A stretch of 40,589 bases of DNA, from assembly GCA_903847155.1 (NCBI GenBank), contig CAINCU010000069.1, forward strand, positions 1-40,589, in the 5' to 3' direction. Within the stretch, counting starts at the first letter, position 1, and every line of letters begins with the position of its first letter. Shown one piece after another: positions 23,663 through 32,162 of this stretch. This DNA comes from an uncultured Gallionellaceae bacterium (GTDB lineage: Bacteria; Pseudomonadota; Gammaproteobacteria; Burkholderiales; Gallionellaceae). The notes below the pieces were generated by a model that did not search any database, was not told the DNA's origin, and saw nothing but the letters and a program-made list of their open reading frames with translations. Both the position numbers and the translations under genes were made by a program.

Positions 23663-26545
23663 CTAGTTCTTCTCGATTCCCCAATTCTCTGGACGCTGTG
23701 ACGGTATCGGGATGTCATTGTCCAATTTAGCAGGGCGATATTGCATTGCGCGCTCATCCAACAGCTCCGTCATGTCATAAAGCTGGACTGCACGATCCAG
23801 TTTGGCACCTCCATCGCGAATAAGCGGCTTCCAGATGAAGCGTCCGACCTTGCTGCTTGACTTGGTAAGCATCGCATCAAACGGGATATTCACGTACACG
23901 CACTTATCGAAACTCCCCTCGCCGAACTGCTGAGCCGAGACATTGGTCTTGGTGAAGTAGCCGCCAATGCGCACACCATTCTGGAAAACGCGCGCCAACT
24001 CGACAGTCGCGCCAACATCTCCCGCCAAGTAACGACCCGCGCTTAGAGTTGCCAGCACGTCATTCCACCCAGTGTCCCAATATAGGGTGGCGTGCCCGGT
24101 TCCAACCTGATAGTCACGCAGTGCAAAATCCTGTTTAAAATCCCTTTGCCGCACTTGGTTCACATCAATACCCAGAGCAATAGGGCTACCCAAAGAGCGA
24201 TATAACCACTCCGCGCCCACACCGGCATACATACTCTCAAGATACCCGGCATATGCACTGAAATATTGGTTGTCAGACAATTTATTTGCATGAGTCAATT
24301 GCAAATTTGGCATGGTGACTCTTGAGCTGGTTAGATACTCGCGTAAATAGGTTCGCACGCGCGGCAGGTTGCTGGGGGCATCGTATTTAAACTTGTCGTA
24401 GTTATCCAACAACCCCAATTGCAAATCTCCCTGCAACCAAGTGTCATCGCGCAAGCGCAACTTGGCCTGCTCTTCGGCAAATATCTGGTAGAGGATAAAT
24501 CCATCAGGACCTCCGAGGTTGTAACGCAGCCCCACCCCCGGTTCGGCTTCAAATATCGAGCGTGTTCCCAGATAAATGGGCTGAGTTGCCCCCCCATTCG
24601 CTGCTAGCGGCTCAACAGTTTTTACAGTGACTGCATCGCGCTGTTCGCTGGGTGGCAATGGTTGTGTTTTTTGATGCGCCCAAACGTCCCGGTCAGTCTG
24701 TTGTTCGACCATGGGCATACCATGCTGATATTGCACCAAAGTGAACTCATCTATTTCTTGCGGCGCATCACGATGCAACACAGCATTGGCTCGATCAATG
24801 CGATCGCGCCAATAAAATGCCTCTGCATCATTAACGTTCACGCGCAACTCGTGGCCATGCTGTTCGATACTGGAAACCGGCCAACCGGTTTGATTTGCCA
24901 AATCTCTTGCCGTTACATCGCTAATGGCTGAATGTTGCGGACGGTACGGTGATACAAATAATGGTGCGGGATCGTCCAGTTTGGGTGTGGACATATTCTT
25001 CAAATCCGTTTGAAAAGTGATACTCAATGTCACAGTGTTGCCGCGCTCAATCCCCAGCGATACATCCATTACCCGTCCGGCACGATAGACCGCACCAATG
25101 TTCCATGGTGAATCCTGGCGTTGGTTATTGCTCTGCGGCTCGTGCTGATAGTTGTTACCGTCGTATTCCAATTTCAGAACCAAAGGATCCCAAGGAGATT
25201 GGTATTGCAGCCCGCCAAATACAGCTGTGGGGCCGTGAAAATAACTACTCACGGAAAAGTTACCCCCCTGACCAACATCCAGCTTGCGGGTATCAAAAGC
25301 AGGACTCAGCGACGATAAAGGATTGCGCAAATTGCCGCGTCCACCAACATAACCCCAACCCAAGCCCATACTCCAGTCGAACGCACCGGAGCGTTTGTTC
25401 GCTACAACGTATTCGCCAGAGAATAATCCGGTGCCCGTAATGTCGCGCAATCCCAGCGCAACTTGTGGCAGATATGCCGACTCATCAAGCAAACCGAACT
25501 TGACATCAATGCTCTTGTCCTTATAGGCCTGATCGCCCGCAATTGAAGGGCCATACAATCGATTGCTGATGCTGGTATACCGAAATCCGAATTCCATCCA
25601 ATCAAATGGCTGCAAAAAGAAATTCATGTGCGAATAAGGGTATGTGCGGCTCATTGTTATAGAACCATGACCAGCGGTTCGCATTCTTGCCGTGGGAGAC
25701 TGCAACAAACCAACACCACCCCAATCGTTTGCTGTTACGACGGAATCGGTAAAGAAGTCGTTTCCGCCATCTTTGTTGACTGATGATCCACTTAAATCTG
25801 CCGCACTGCTTGCATTAGCTGGTTCCGGCGCAATCCCTTGTGTTGCCAGAAACTCAGACAACTCCGCGGATAAACCTCCTGCCCACTTATCTTGCCGTAA
25901 CGGCATCCATATCCAAGCGCCAGGTGCAGGTTCAGCTTGTTTCTGTATATTCCAATTAGCAATACCAAAGCGGCTGACCTTTCCATCCGGTTGCACAACC
26001 CATGCCCAATCTATCTGACTCAACGCCTCAGGAGCACAAGCTGCAAGATACCGTTTGGCCAAAAAACCAGATATATGAGGCAACTGACAGCGAACCCCAC
26101 TCGAAGTGATCAGCGTTACGGTATGCGGACGCTTGGGTAGAATCACCTGATGTTCAGGAAGAATAACCGGATCGTGATTCGGATTAGCGCGCAACCAATC
26201 GGCATCAACGATGGAAATGGGAACTCGCCCCGTGACCGGCATCTCTGCGAACCAATCATGCAAACGATGCCTCGCAGCATCATCTCCTTTGCTGTCAACC
26301 AAGCTTTTTGGCAAATCAGATTGCTGCTGTGCTTGAGTTACCTTCTCACCCGGCACAAGCCATTCCAATCCCAGCAGATAGTCATCAGTGGTGATGGTTC
26401 TGGATGACAACCATTCGCTTAACCGCTGTTGACCTTCTTGCGCATGGGAGTTTGGTGTTGAAAGAATTAGCGTGCAGAAAAACAGAGTCAACGCAACTTC
26501 TGGAGTTTGCGTGATCAATACAAGCCGTTTTATCAAAGAAATCAT
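23663..26545 (-). CDS. outer-membrane polysaccharide export protein, apparent GfcC-YjbH fusion
   Basis: 960 aa from ATG 26545, with a signal peptide (RLVLITQ...LILSTPNSHA, cleavage before QEGQQ). The frame stays open upstream through a palindromic repeat, which is not natural coding. Residues about 40-240 resemble GfcC/YjbG: RLSEWLSS, a TGRVPISIVDADWLRANP segment, VILPKRPHTVTLITSSG. From about 260 it follows YjbH/GfcD: DWGGVGLLQSPTARM, SITMSRTYPYSHMNFF, LEYDGNNYQHE and late SPIALGIDVNQVRQRDF, YLAGDVGATVELAR. E. coli YjbG is about 245 aa and YjbH about 700, so the total fits a fusion. The YjbH part is thought to be an outer-membrane barrel for polymer secretion. It ends 90 bases before rmlB. 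Confidence 0.8.
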   Translation of the reverse strand: MISLIKRLVLITQTPEVALTLFFCTLILSTPNSHAQEGQQRLSEWLSSRTITTDDYLLGLEWLVPGEKVTQAQQQSDLPKSLVDSKGDDAARHRLHDWFAEMPVTGRVPISIVDADWLRANPNHDPVILPEHQVILPKRPHTVTLITSSGVRCQLPHISGFLAKRYLAACAPEALSQIDWAWVVQPDGKVSRFGIANWNIQKQAEPAPGAWIWMPLRQDKWAGGLSAELSEFLATQGIAPEPANASSAADLSGSSVNKDGGNDFFTDSVVTANDWGGVGLLQSPTARMRTAGHGSITMSRTYPYSHMNFFLQPFDWMEFGFRYTSISNRLYGPSIAGDQAYKDKSIDVKFGLLDESAYLPQVALGLRDITGTGLFSGEYVVANKRSGAFDWSMGLGWGYVGGRGNLRNPLSSLSPAFDTRKLDVGQGGNFSVSSYFHGPTAVFGGLQYQSPWDPLVLKLEYDGNNYQHEPQSNNQRQDSPWNIGAVYRAGRVMDVSLGIERGNTVTLSITFQTDLKNMSTPKLDDPAPLFVSPYRPQHSAISDVTARDLANQTGWPVSSIEQHGHELRVNVNDAEAFYWRDRIDRANAVLHRDAPQEIDEFTLVQYQHGMPMVEQQTDRDVWAHQKTQPLPPSEQRDAVTVKTVEPLAANGGATQPIYLGTRSIFEAEPGVGLRYNLGGPDGFILYQIFAEEQAKLRLRDDTWLQGDLQLGLLDNYDKFKYDAPSNLPRVRTYLREYLTSSRVTMPNLQLTHANKLSDNQYFSAYAGYLESMYAGVGAEWLYRSLGSPIALGIDVNQVRQRDFKQDFALRDYQVGTGHATLYWDTGWNDVLATLSAGRYLAGDVGATVELARVFQNGVRIGGYFTKTNVSAQQFGEGSFDKCVYVNIPFDAMLTKSSSKVGRFIWKPLIRDGGAKLDRAVQLYDMTELLDERAMQYRPAKLDNDIPIPSQRPENWGIEKN

Positions 26546-26604
26546 TTCTGATGTGTAATGACGATCAGCCAGGATAAAATCAAATAATCCTTTAGGATAA
26601 AACT

Positions 26605-26731
26605 CGTCATTCCGGCGAAGGCCGGAATCCAGTTGATTAAAAATCCCCAGCGAAAGCGGATCAATACCGTTTTTTTGTCCGCTTCGCAGAGTGTTTATTT
26701 TTGCTGGATTCCGGCCTTCGCCGGAATGACG
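26605..26731. repeat. REP-pair (REPIN-like) palindromic element
   Basis: Two perfect 28-base inverted arms, each containing ATTCCGGCGAAGGCCGGAAT (26605-26632 and 26704-26731), surround about 70 bases that hold a second inner inverted pair (GCGAAAGCGGA / TCCGCTTCGC). Each arm is itself a small GCCGG-CCGGC-type hairpin, the common proteobacterial REP form. It lies between the gfcB-like stop and the start of the fusion gene and could alter the relative expression of the two. Confidence 0.8.
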
Positions 26732-26760
26732 GGCTAATGGATTATTTGGGATAAATCCAC

Positions 26761-27438
26761 TCACTTCTTCTCCTCAGCACGTACCGGCCATCGCTGCCAG
26801 GAAAAACAAAGTTTCGCGGAAACGCATTGCTCACCATATACGACGCTTTCTTTTGTATCGCGCAAATCAACCGCATAACGCGCGAGCGGCAAGTCGTCTG
26901 CCTGTTGCGTTTCAATGCGCTCTTCAAACCAGGTAAGCTGTTGAGGATCAATCTTCTTGATTTGTGAATCATTAGGCGGAGGTATGCGTCGCAAAAGAAG
27001 AGAATCATGCACGCCAAAACGATAACCCGGCATCACATCGCGTATGCGCATCCACCTGACTGGCTCTTTTGCTACTGCAAGTACAGACCAAGCAGGTAGC
27101 TCAGGAATTACCACTCTACGCCATTCCGTCGCGAGCCCCACCGCCGCAACCAGACGACCATTTTGAAAACGAAGTACCTCTCGCCCAGCGCTATACCAAA
27201 CATTGACATATTTTTTTGAATCTACATCAGGAGTGTCAGACGCCATGAAAATAACGTTGTCACCAACCGCCACTCTTAGGTAATGGTACGCTGGATCGAA
27301 CTGTGACCGCTCAGAATTATCGCTTTGCGGAATGGCGTGATGCAACATCTGCGCCATCGGATTGGATTCAAAGGAAGAGCACCCTACCAATACCAGTAAA
27401 AATGCAAGTGCGATAAAGCGAGAAGTCAGTGAGATCAT
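26761..27438 (-). CDS. GfcB/YjbF-family lipoprotein
   Basis: 225 aa. Lipoprotein signal LAFLLVLVGCSS with the lipobox cysteine at residue 20. The mature part matches the YjbF/GfcB layout: DNVIFMASDTPDVDSKKYVNVWYSAG-like strands (here split by VWYS), LRFQNGRLVAAVGL, and a C-terminal WEERI-like region. GfcB proteins take part in group 4 capsule or Yjb exopolysaccharide secretion in E. coli. It is followed by the GfcC-YjbH fusion and preceded by a GfcA-like gene beyond a terminator, so gene order is A, B, then C+D. Confidence 0.78.
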   Translation of the reverse strand: MISLTSRFIALAFLLVLVGCSSFESNPMAQMLHHAIPQSDNSERSQFDPAYHYLRVAVGDNVIFMASDTPDVDSKKYVNVWYSAGREVLRFQNGRLVAAVGLATEWRRVVIPELPAWSVLAVAKEPVRWMRIRDVMPGYRFGVHDSLLLRRIPPPNDSQIKKIDPQQLTWFEERIETQQADDLPLARYAVDLRDTKESVVYGEQCVSAKLCFSWQRWPVRAEEKK

Positions 27439-27485
27439 TAGAGAAAATTTCTAACTTGCCAAAGAACACGTCGAATGAATAAACA

Positions 27486-27518
27486 AAAAAATCCTTGGCT
27501 AAAAGCCAAGGATTTTTT
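27486..27518 (-). terminator. intrinsic terminator between the gfcA-like and gfcB-like genes
   Basis: Perfect 15-bp stem of AAAAAATCCTTGGCT with its complement, loop AAA, symmetric A and T runs, so it can work in both directions. On the minus strand it would end most of the GfcA-like transcript and reduce expression of the genes behind it. Confidence 0.85.
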
Positions 27519-27540
27519 AACTGATGTAACTGACGTGTAA

Positions 27541-28083
27541 TTAATTGCCTGTACCTGTACCACCCGACCCACCACCTGAAGCTGCCGCAGCAACCACTGC
27601 CACGCCTACACCAGCAGCAATCATTGTCGTCGCGCCAATCGCGCCAGTTGCAGCAGCGGCAGCACTCGTCCCAGCCGCAGCAGCGGGAGCAGCAGCAACT
27701 GGAGCCGCCGCCGCAGGAGCAGCAGCAACTGGAGCCGCCTCAGCAGGAGCAGCATTAGCTGCAGCCTCGGCAGCAGCCTTTTCAGAAGCAGCCCTAGCAG
27801 CTTCCTGCTGTGCAGCTTCAGCAGCAGCTTGTCTTGCGGCTTCCTGCTTAGCAGCTTCAGCTGCAGCCTGCTTAGCTGCAGCCTGCTTAGTAGCTTCAGC
27901 AGCAGCTTGCTCAGCCGCCTTCTTTTCAGCTGCCTTTTGAGCCGCCCTCTTCGCAGCAGCCTTGCTCAACTTCTTCTTGACAACCTTCTTCGTTGCAGTC
28001 GGAGCAGCATCTTCAGCTGCCAACGCGTTAAAACCAAAAGTTGCTGCGAACAACATTGCAAATATCAATGCGATTTTTTTCAT
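27541..28083 (-). CDS. Ala-rich secreted GfcA/YjbE-like protein
   Basis: 180 aa from ATG 28083 (GGGGGTGATC upstream). Signal peptide MKKIALIFAMLFAATFGFNA, cleaved near ALAA. A basic segment (KKVVKKKLSKAAAKRAAQ) leads to a long Ala/Lys/Glu/Gln coiled coil, then an Ala/Pro repeat and a Gly-rich end, GVAVVAAAASGGGSGGTGTGN. That end is like the C-terminus of the small YjbE/GfcA proteins (A-A-T-G-G-G...), and the position before gfcB supports the match. The coil insertion is unlike the roughly 80-aa E. coli proteins. A minus-strand TATACT at 28155-28150 could be its -10. A high-level structural or export role is plausible; no function is proven in the family. Confidence 0.6.
   Translation of the reverse strand: MKKIALIFAMLFAATFGFNALAAEDAAPTATKKVVKKKLSKAAAKRAAQKAAEKKAAEQAAAEATKQAAAKQAAAEAAKQEAARQAAAEAAQQEAARAASEKAAAEAAANAAPAEAAPVAAAPAAAAPVAAAPAAAAGTSAAAAATGAIGATTMIAAGVGVAVVAAAASGGGSGGTGTGN
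27684..27743. repeat. 30-base tandem repeat in the Ala-rich gene
   Basis: Two consecutive 30-base units, each containing GGAGCAGCAGCAACTGGAGC, differ at only a few bases. They encode a doubled APVAAAPAAA segment. Units of 30 bases keep the frame, so slippage or recombination would change protein length by ten residues without breaking it. Confidence 0.75.
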
Positions 28084-28232
28084 GATCACCCCCACCAAAT
28101 TAAAGTTCAAAACAACTAAATTGACAAACCAACACATATTACATAATTTAGTATAACACTACCTAAACAAAAGAAAACAAGACTAAATTAAAATTTTTAA
28201 ATAAAACAAAAAATAAATTATCAGATAAAACC

Positions 28233-28850
28233 CTAATGCACATCTCTACGTAGCACAACAGCAACGAAAGTTTTCCACAGAATTTGAAAATCTAAGAAAA
28301 GTGAGCGACGGTCTATGTAATCTAAATCGAACTTAATGGTTTCCATTTTTGTCAGTACATCTCGACCTGTGCATTTTGATAGGCAAGTTATTCCAGGCTT
28401 AACTGAAAGATATTTTTTTTCATGCAATCCGTAGAGCGAAACTAACTCTGGAATTTCTGGACGCGGCCCCACCAAGGACATATCCCCAAACACTACATTA
28501 ATAAAATTTGGCAACTCATCGATGCTGGTGCGACGAACAAATGAACCCATTTTAGTGATGCGCGGGTCATTTTTAACATGGAAGAAAAAATTGAGTTCAT
28601 AATTATTGTTATACTTATATAAGTCTGGAAAACGCTGTCGCGCATCTACAAACATGCCGCGCAATTTAATTATTCTGAATGGCTTGCCACGCAAACCAAT
28701 TCTTTTCTGAATAAAAAACGCATTGCCTGGCGTCTCAAGCCGAATAAGGATAGCAGCAATTAGAAAAATTGGGGCTGATACTAGCAATAATGTAGACCCC
28801 AAACTAATATCAAGTAATCGTTTAACAAATTTATATCCAAGACGCTCCAT
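28233..28850 (-). CDS. undecaprenyl-phosphate sugar-1-phosphate transferase
   Basis: 205 aa of the bacterial sugar transferase family (C-terminal catalytic domain only, as in WcaJ/WbaP/PglC-type monotopic enzymes). One hydrophobic helix (LLLVSAPIFLIAAILIRLE), then KRIGLRGKPFRIIKLRGMFVD, with the conserved LRGM where KLRTM is usual, and the RRTSIDELPNFINVVFGDMS / LVGPRPEIPEL active region. It would load the first sugar phosphate onto the lipid carrier at the inner membrane. Catalytic Asp-Glu present. It ends 150 bases before the GfcA-like gene, an AT-rich gap with only a weak promoter. Confidence 0.86.
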   Translation of the reverse strand: MERLGYKFVKRLLDISLGSTLLLVSAPIFLIAAILIRLETPGNAFFIQKRIGLRGKPFRIIKLRGMFVDARQRFPDLYKYNNNYELNFFFHVKNDPRITKMGSFVRRTSIDELPNFINVVFGDMSLVGPRPEIPELVSLYGLHEKKYLSVKPGITCLSKCTGRDVLTKMETIKFDLDYIDRRSLFLDFQILWKTFVAVVLRRDVH

Positions 28851-28897
28851 TTATAGTCTCTGCCTTTTTCAAATTCAAAATCTTATTCGCAAGCGCA

Positions 28898-29833
28898 CTA
28901 TAATTTCCCGGCAGACACCATTTCTGTCATCCAGTTTTTCATTTCCAATAAACCATCATTTAATGCAATACTTGGTTGCCAACCAATCTGCTCTTTTGCT
29001 CTATCACAGTTCAACACGACCCTTGGGACATCAAAACCGCGTGATGGCAACCTATTTATCCTTACAGGCTTTTCTACAACACTTTTTACAGCAAGCATCA
29101 GCTCACTAATGCTTGTACCAACTCCGCTCCCTACATTCAGCACACCCACATCATCAGACTCGACAGCTGCCACACATGCTCTGGCAAAATCCGAGGCATA
29201 GATAAAGTCACGCACCACGCCACCATCACCCCAAATATTAATGTCCTTCCCCTTCAGCATATTATACATAAATACTGCTGCAGCCCCCTGCTTGCGAGTT
29301 GGATCTTGACGCGGCCCATACGGGTTAGATAGTCGTAAAACGTGATACTTCAAGCCATGCATAGAAAAAAATAGCCGAAGATATTTCTCAATCGCGAGTT
29401 TAACAATACCGTATGAACATAAGGGGAGCGCTATATGATCCTCATTAATGGCCTCATTTACACGTGGTATACCGTAAACTGTACCGCCAGAAGATACAAA
29501 AACAACTTTTTTCACATTGTGCTTGACGCACATTTCAAAAAGTACAATTGACTCCACCAGATTTGACTGCACATCAAAAACCAAGTCTTCATTTGAAGTT
29601 TGAGGGATAGTACTAGAAACGAGATGGACGACCACATCCACACCCAGTTTCAAAACCTCCTCCAACTCCCCTCTATTACCAAAATCTGACTGGAAAAAAA
29701 TGGCATTCTTAGACATTTTACGAAATCGCTCTGGATAGCGATCTAAAGACATAACCGTATGTCCCGCAGCTAGCAATTCATCCACGGCGTAACTTCCCAA
29801 AAATCCACTGCCTCCCAACACTAATACTTTCAT
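28898..29833 (-). CDS. NAD-dependent nucleotide-sugar epimerase/dehydratase
   Basis: 311 aa extended SDR. GGSGFLGSYAVDELL (about 7-21), the VVVHLVSSTIPQTS block, catalytic VSSGGTVYGIP and SYGIVKLAIEKYLRL (Tyr-x-x-x-Lys), and FSNPYGP-like RLSNPYGPRQDP. It is closest in layout to UDP-glucose 4-epimerase/GalE-like proteins (NVGSG, DGGVVRDFIYASDFA). Likely supplies the initiating or a branch sugar. It lies 48 bases before the sugar transferase gene, same strand, so likely one operon. The exact substrate is not readable. Confidence 0.82.
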   Translation of the reverse strand: MKVLVLGGSGFLGSYAVDELLAAGHTVMSLDRYPERFRKMSKNAIFFQSDFGNRGELEEVLKLGVDVVVHLVSSTIPQTSNEDLVFDVQSNLVESIVLFEMCVKHNVKKVVFVSSGGTVYGIPRVNEAINEDHIALPLCSYGIVKLAIEKYLRLFFSMHGLKYHVLRLSNPYGPRQDPTRKQGAAAVFMYNMLKGKDINIWGDGGVVRDFIYASDFARACVAAVESDDVGVLNVGSGVGTSISELMLAVKSVVEKPVRINRLPSRGFDVPRVVLNCDRAKEQIGWQPSIALNDGLLEMKNWMTEMVSAGKL

Positions 29834-30348
29834 GACAGTTGGTATCTGTAGTTGCTACGATCAATACTAAAGAGTGACACGCGGCGTATGACGCAGCATA
29901 TCCTTTTTAATAACGGAACACCCAGATAGGCATTATTTTGACTGGCGTTGCCAGAAACAAATATAGTTATAGATATAGCTGTATTCATATTGATTCATTC
30001 AACTCCATTTGTTCGATCTTCGCTTCTGACAGCATGAAACGAAATGGTTTAAGACTTAATCAGAGATTTATTAAGTGTATCTACTGTCATTCATTTGGGC
30101 AACTTTGTTTCCAATCAACAAAAGCTTGGAGAAATAATTCAGGTTTTACAACCAGAACAGACCGCACTCGGCGCTTAACGATAAAATAACAGATGAGTTC
30201 TACTTTGATAATCTGCCTGCCATGCAATAAGCAACGTATGTATTATCTGCAAGACTTCCATATGGGGCAATCTGTCTAATTTAGTGATGCAACTTCTTCT
30301 AACGATGCGGCAAAATCCGCATTTCTATTATGCAATGGAGGTTATGCA
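29834..30348. other. AT-rich divergent intergenic region
   Basis: Separates the minus-strand epimerase from the plus-strand beta-helix gene, so it should hold both promoters. I find no full -35/-10 pair with confidence. A small plus-strand open frame (29938-30189) has atypical composition and no family features. No hairpin terminator, tRNA or IS end was seen. Confidence 0.4.
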
Positions 30349-32025
30349 ATGAGCCAACGATACCTGCTAACGCTACTATTTTCGCTGCTACCCATGATAG
30401 TGGCGGCAGAAGTCGTCAATCCTGCATTTGTTGCGAATGTGTCGGGAACGCAATCCAATCGTAATGGAGACCGAGACACGATCAATGTCGCGGACTATGG
30501 TGCGAAGTGTAACGGAACTGAAGACGATACGGCGGGAATTGTCAGAGCAATCGCGGCGGCAAAGTCGGGTGCCGTGGTAATGTTCCCAACTGGTGGGACA
30601 TGTACAGTTCAAGCTGGGCAAGTGCACCTATATAAGCGCGTTGTGTTAAACGGGCAGGGCGCAACGCTCATACCGAAGCACGGGACTACTGGCGATCTGC
30701 TTACGGTGGGAACAGATGTGGGTGGTGTAACACCGTTTGGAGATAAGTTTCTGAATGGGCTTCTGGACGGGGCGGGGGTGAGTAATTTGCGCATACTTGA
30801 TCCGAACAATCGTGTGGAGTCTGTTAACGGTCTGTATCTGTCATCGGTCGATTCATTCAATCTGAGTCATGTGAGTATTGAAAAGCTAAAGGGCTACGGC
30901 TTGCGCATCATGGATGATAATTCCGTGCGGGAAGCAGTATTTGAAAATCTATCCATTCGGCAAAGCGGCGATGTGGGGAAACCTTCTATATATATTAAAA
31001 ACGTGCCATCAACAGGCGACGCACACAATGAATTGTTTTTTCGGGGGCTGCGCCTGAATTATTGCGCGGATCGTTGTTTGCATGTAACGCGCGGGGCAAC
31101 CAGTGGTGGTCAGGGGGTACGCCTCCTATATGTGGAGGATTTCCAGATCGAACAAGATCCTACTGGAACACATTTTGCGCAACCGGCGACGGAAATGGTA
31201 TGGATTGAAGAGGGCGGCATTGAGGTGAATTTTAGTCATGGAGCCTTCATAAACTCGACTCCAGACACGGACGCAAAAAACTGGGGCTATCCCGCCTTGC
31301 GTCTTGGCAATGACACAAATGGTTTTAGTGTATATCGTACAAAGTTATCAGATGTTATGTTTTTTAATTCGGTTGCAGGCGGCATTGGATTGCAAGTGGA
31401 GGGGGCTACGCTTATTCAGCTATCGAACGTAAGCTTTTCAGTGGCGGGAGGTGGTCTTATGCGTAGCATGGTCATCGGTAAAACCACTCCTAGAAGTTCG
31501 ACGATTGGTACTGTGTCGAATGTACCCTATGTGCTGGCATCTGGGGTGGATTTTTTTGACGATGGCCCGGCATTCGCGGCGGAAAGCTACCGTGCAAAGA
31601 TGGTTGGAACGCAAGGAATTAGGAAAATACTGGTATCGCGCGGACTTTATAGCGGGAGGAAATCCTACCTCATTGCCACAGGCGGCAATGTGACGAAAAC
31701 AATAAATTTGAGCGACTTTACGGAAGTGGTGGCTGATATGGCAGGTGCGACCTTTATCATCAAATGCCGCGCGGATGCAGGCGGTTCTGGTGAAGTCGTT
31801 CAATCGGCTATCGCAAATTTCAACGATACAAATATCGTCGGCTCGGTGTTTCTGTTGGGTAAATCGCGATTAAACGTAAATCTTGATGTAAATATTGAAA
31901 CCGTGGGGCGGCTTAGTGCAGGGACACTCAGTGCAGAGAATGGCTTAAAAGTCGATGTGGTTATGACAAATAACACTGGCGCAAGTCAGACGTTCGACTG
32001 TTCTGCTTTGCGATTGGGCCTGTAG
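30349..32025 (+). CDS. secreted right-handed beta-helix protein (pectate-lyase superfamily)
   Basis: 558 aa. Signal peptide YLLTLLFSLLPMIVAA, cleaved near residue 20. INVADYGAKCNGTEDDTAGI (about 44-63) is the entry signature of the pectate-lyase-3/tailspike fold (V-x-D-Y-G-A..D-D-T..I..A). Short strand repeats follow (VSNLRILDPNN, LSHVSIEKLKGYGL, LFFRGLRLNYC, LSNVSFSVAG) as expected of a parallel beta-helix. GGAGG precedes the ATG. It is the only plus-strand gene in the polysaccharide locus. A secreted depolymerase, lyase or surface scaffold are all possible; no active site can be assigned. Confidence 0.7.
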   Translation: MSQRYLLTLLFSLLPMIVAAEVVNPAFVANVSGTQSNRNGDRDTINVADYGAKCNGTEDDTAGIVRAIAAAKSGAVVMFPTGGTCTVQAGQVHLYKRVVLNGQGATLIPKHGTTGDLLTVGTDVGGVTPFGDKFLNGLLDGAGVSNLRILDPNNRVESVNGLYLSSVDSFNLSHVSIEKLKGYGLRIMDDNSVREAVFENLSIRQSGDVGKPSIYIKNVPSTGDAHNELFFRGLRLNYCADRCLHVTRGATSGGQGVRLLYVEDFQIEQDPTGTHFAQPATEMVWIEEGGIEVNFSHGAFINSTPDTDAKNWGYPALRLGNDTNGFSVYRTKLSDVMFFNSVAGGIGLQVEGATLIQLSNVSFSVAGGGLMRSMVIGKTTPRSSTIGTVSNVPYVLASGVDFFDDGPAFAAESYRAKMVGTQGIRKILVSRGLYSGRKSYLIATGGNVTKTINLSDFTEVVADMAGATFIIKCRADAGGSGEVVQSAIANFNDTNIVGSVFLLGKSRLNVNLDVNIETVGRLSAGTLSAENGLKVDVVMTNNTGASQTFDCSALRLGL

Positions 32026-32162
32026 GTCAGAGGTAAATTTGCCCACATCTTGAGCGGCAGTTCCATGCAATCCGCAACTATGCCCAACAAGTGTGACTTG
32101 CTCACATACATGGTCAAAAAAACGTGCCAGAAGGCTACCCTCAGATATTCGCAATTAACCTA

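Noticed and set aside
27684-27743. short repeats considered as a CRISPR array
   Set aside because: Adjacent in-frame coding units without spacers and no cas genes; no CRISPR array is seen anywhere in the window.
27545-27940. 131-codon plus-strand Ala/Pro-rich frame
   Set aside because: Antisense shadow of the Ala-rich GfcA-like gene; its composition follows from GCA/GCT codons read backwards.
29938-30189. 83-codon plus-strand open frame in the divergent intergenic region
   Set aside because: Ser/Arg/Cys-rich, no ribosome-binding site, no family features; looks like chance in AT-rich DNA.
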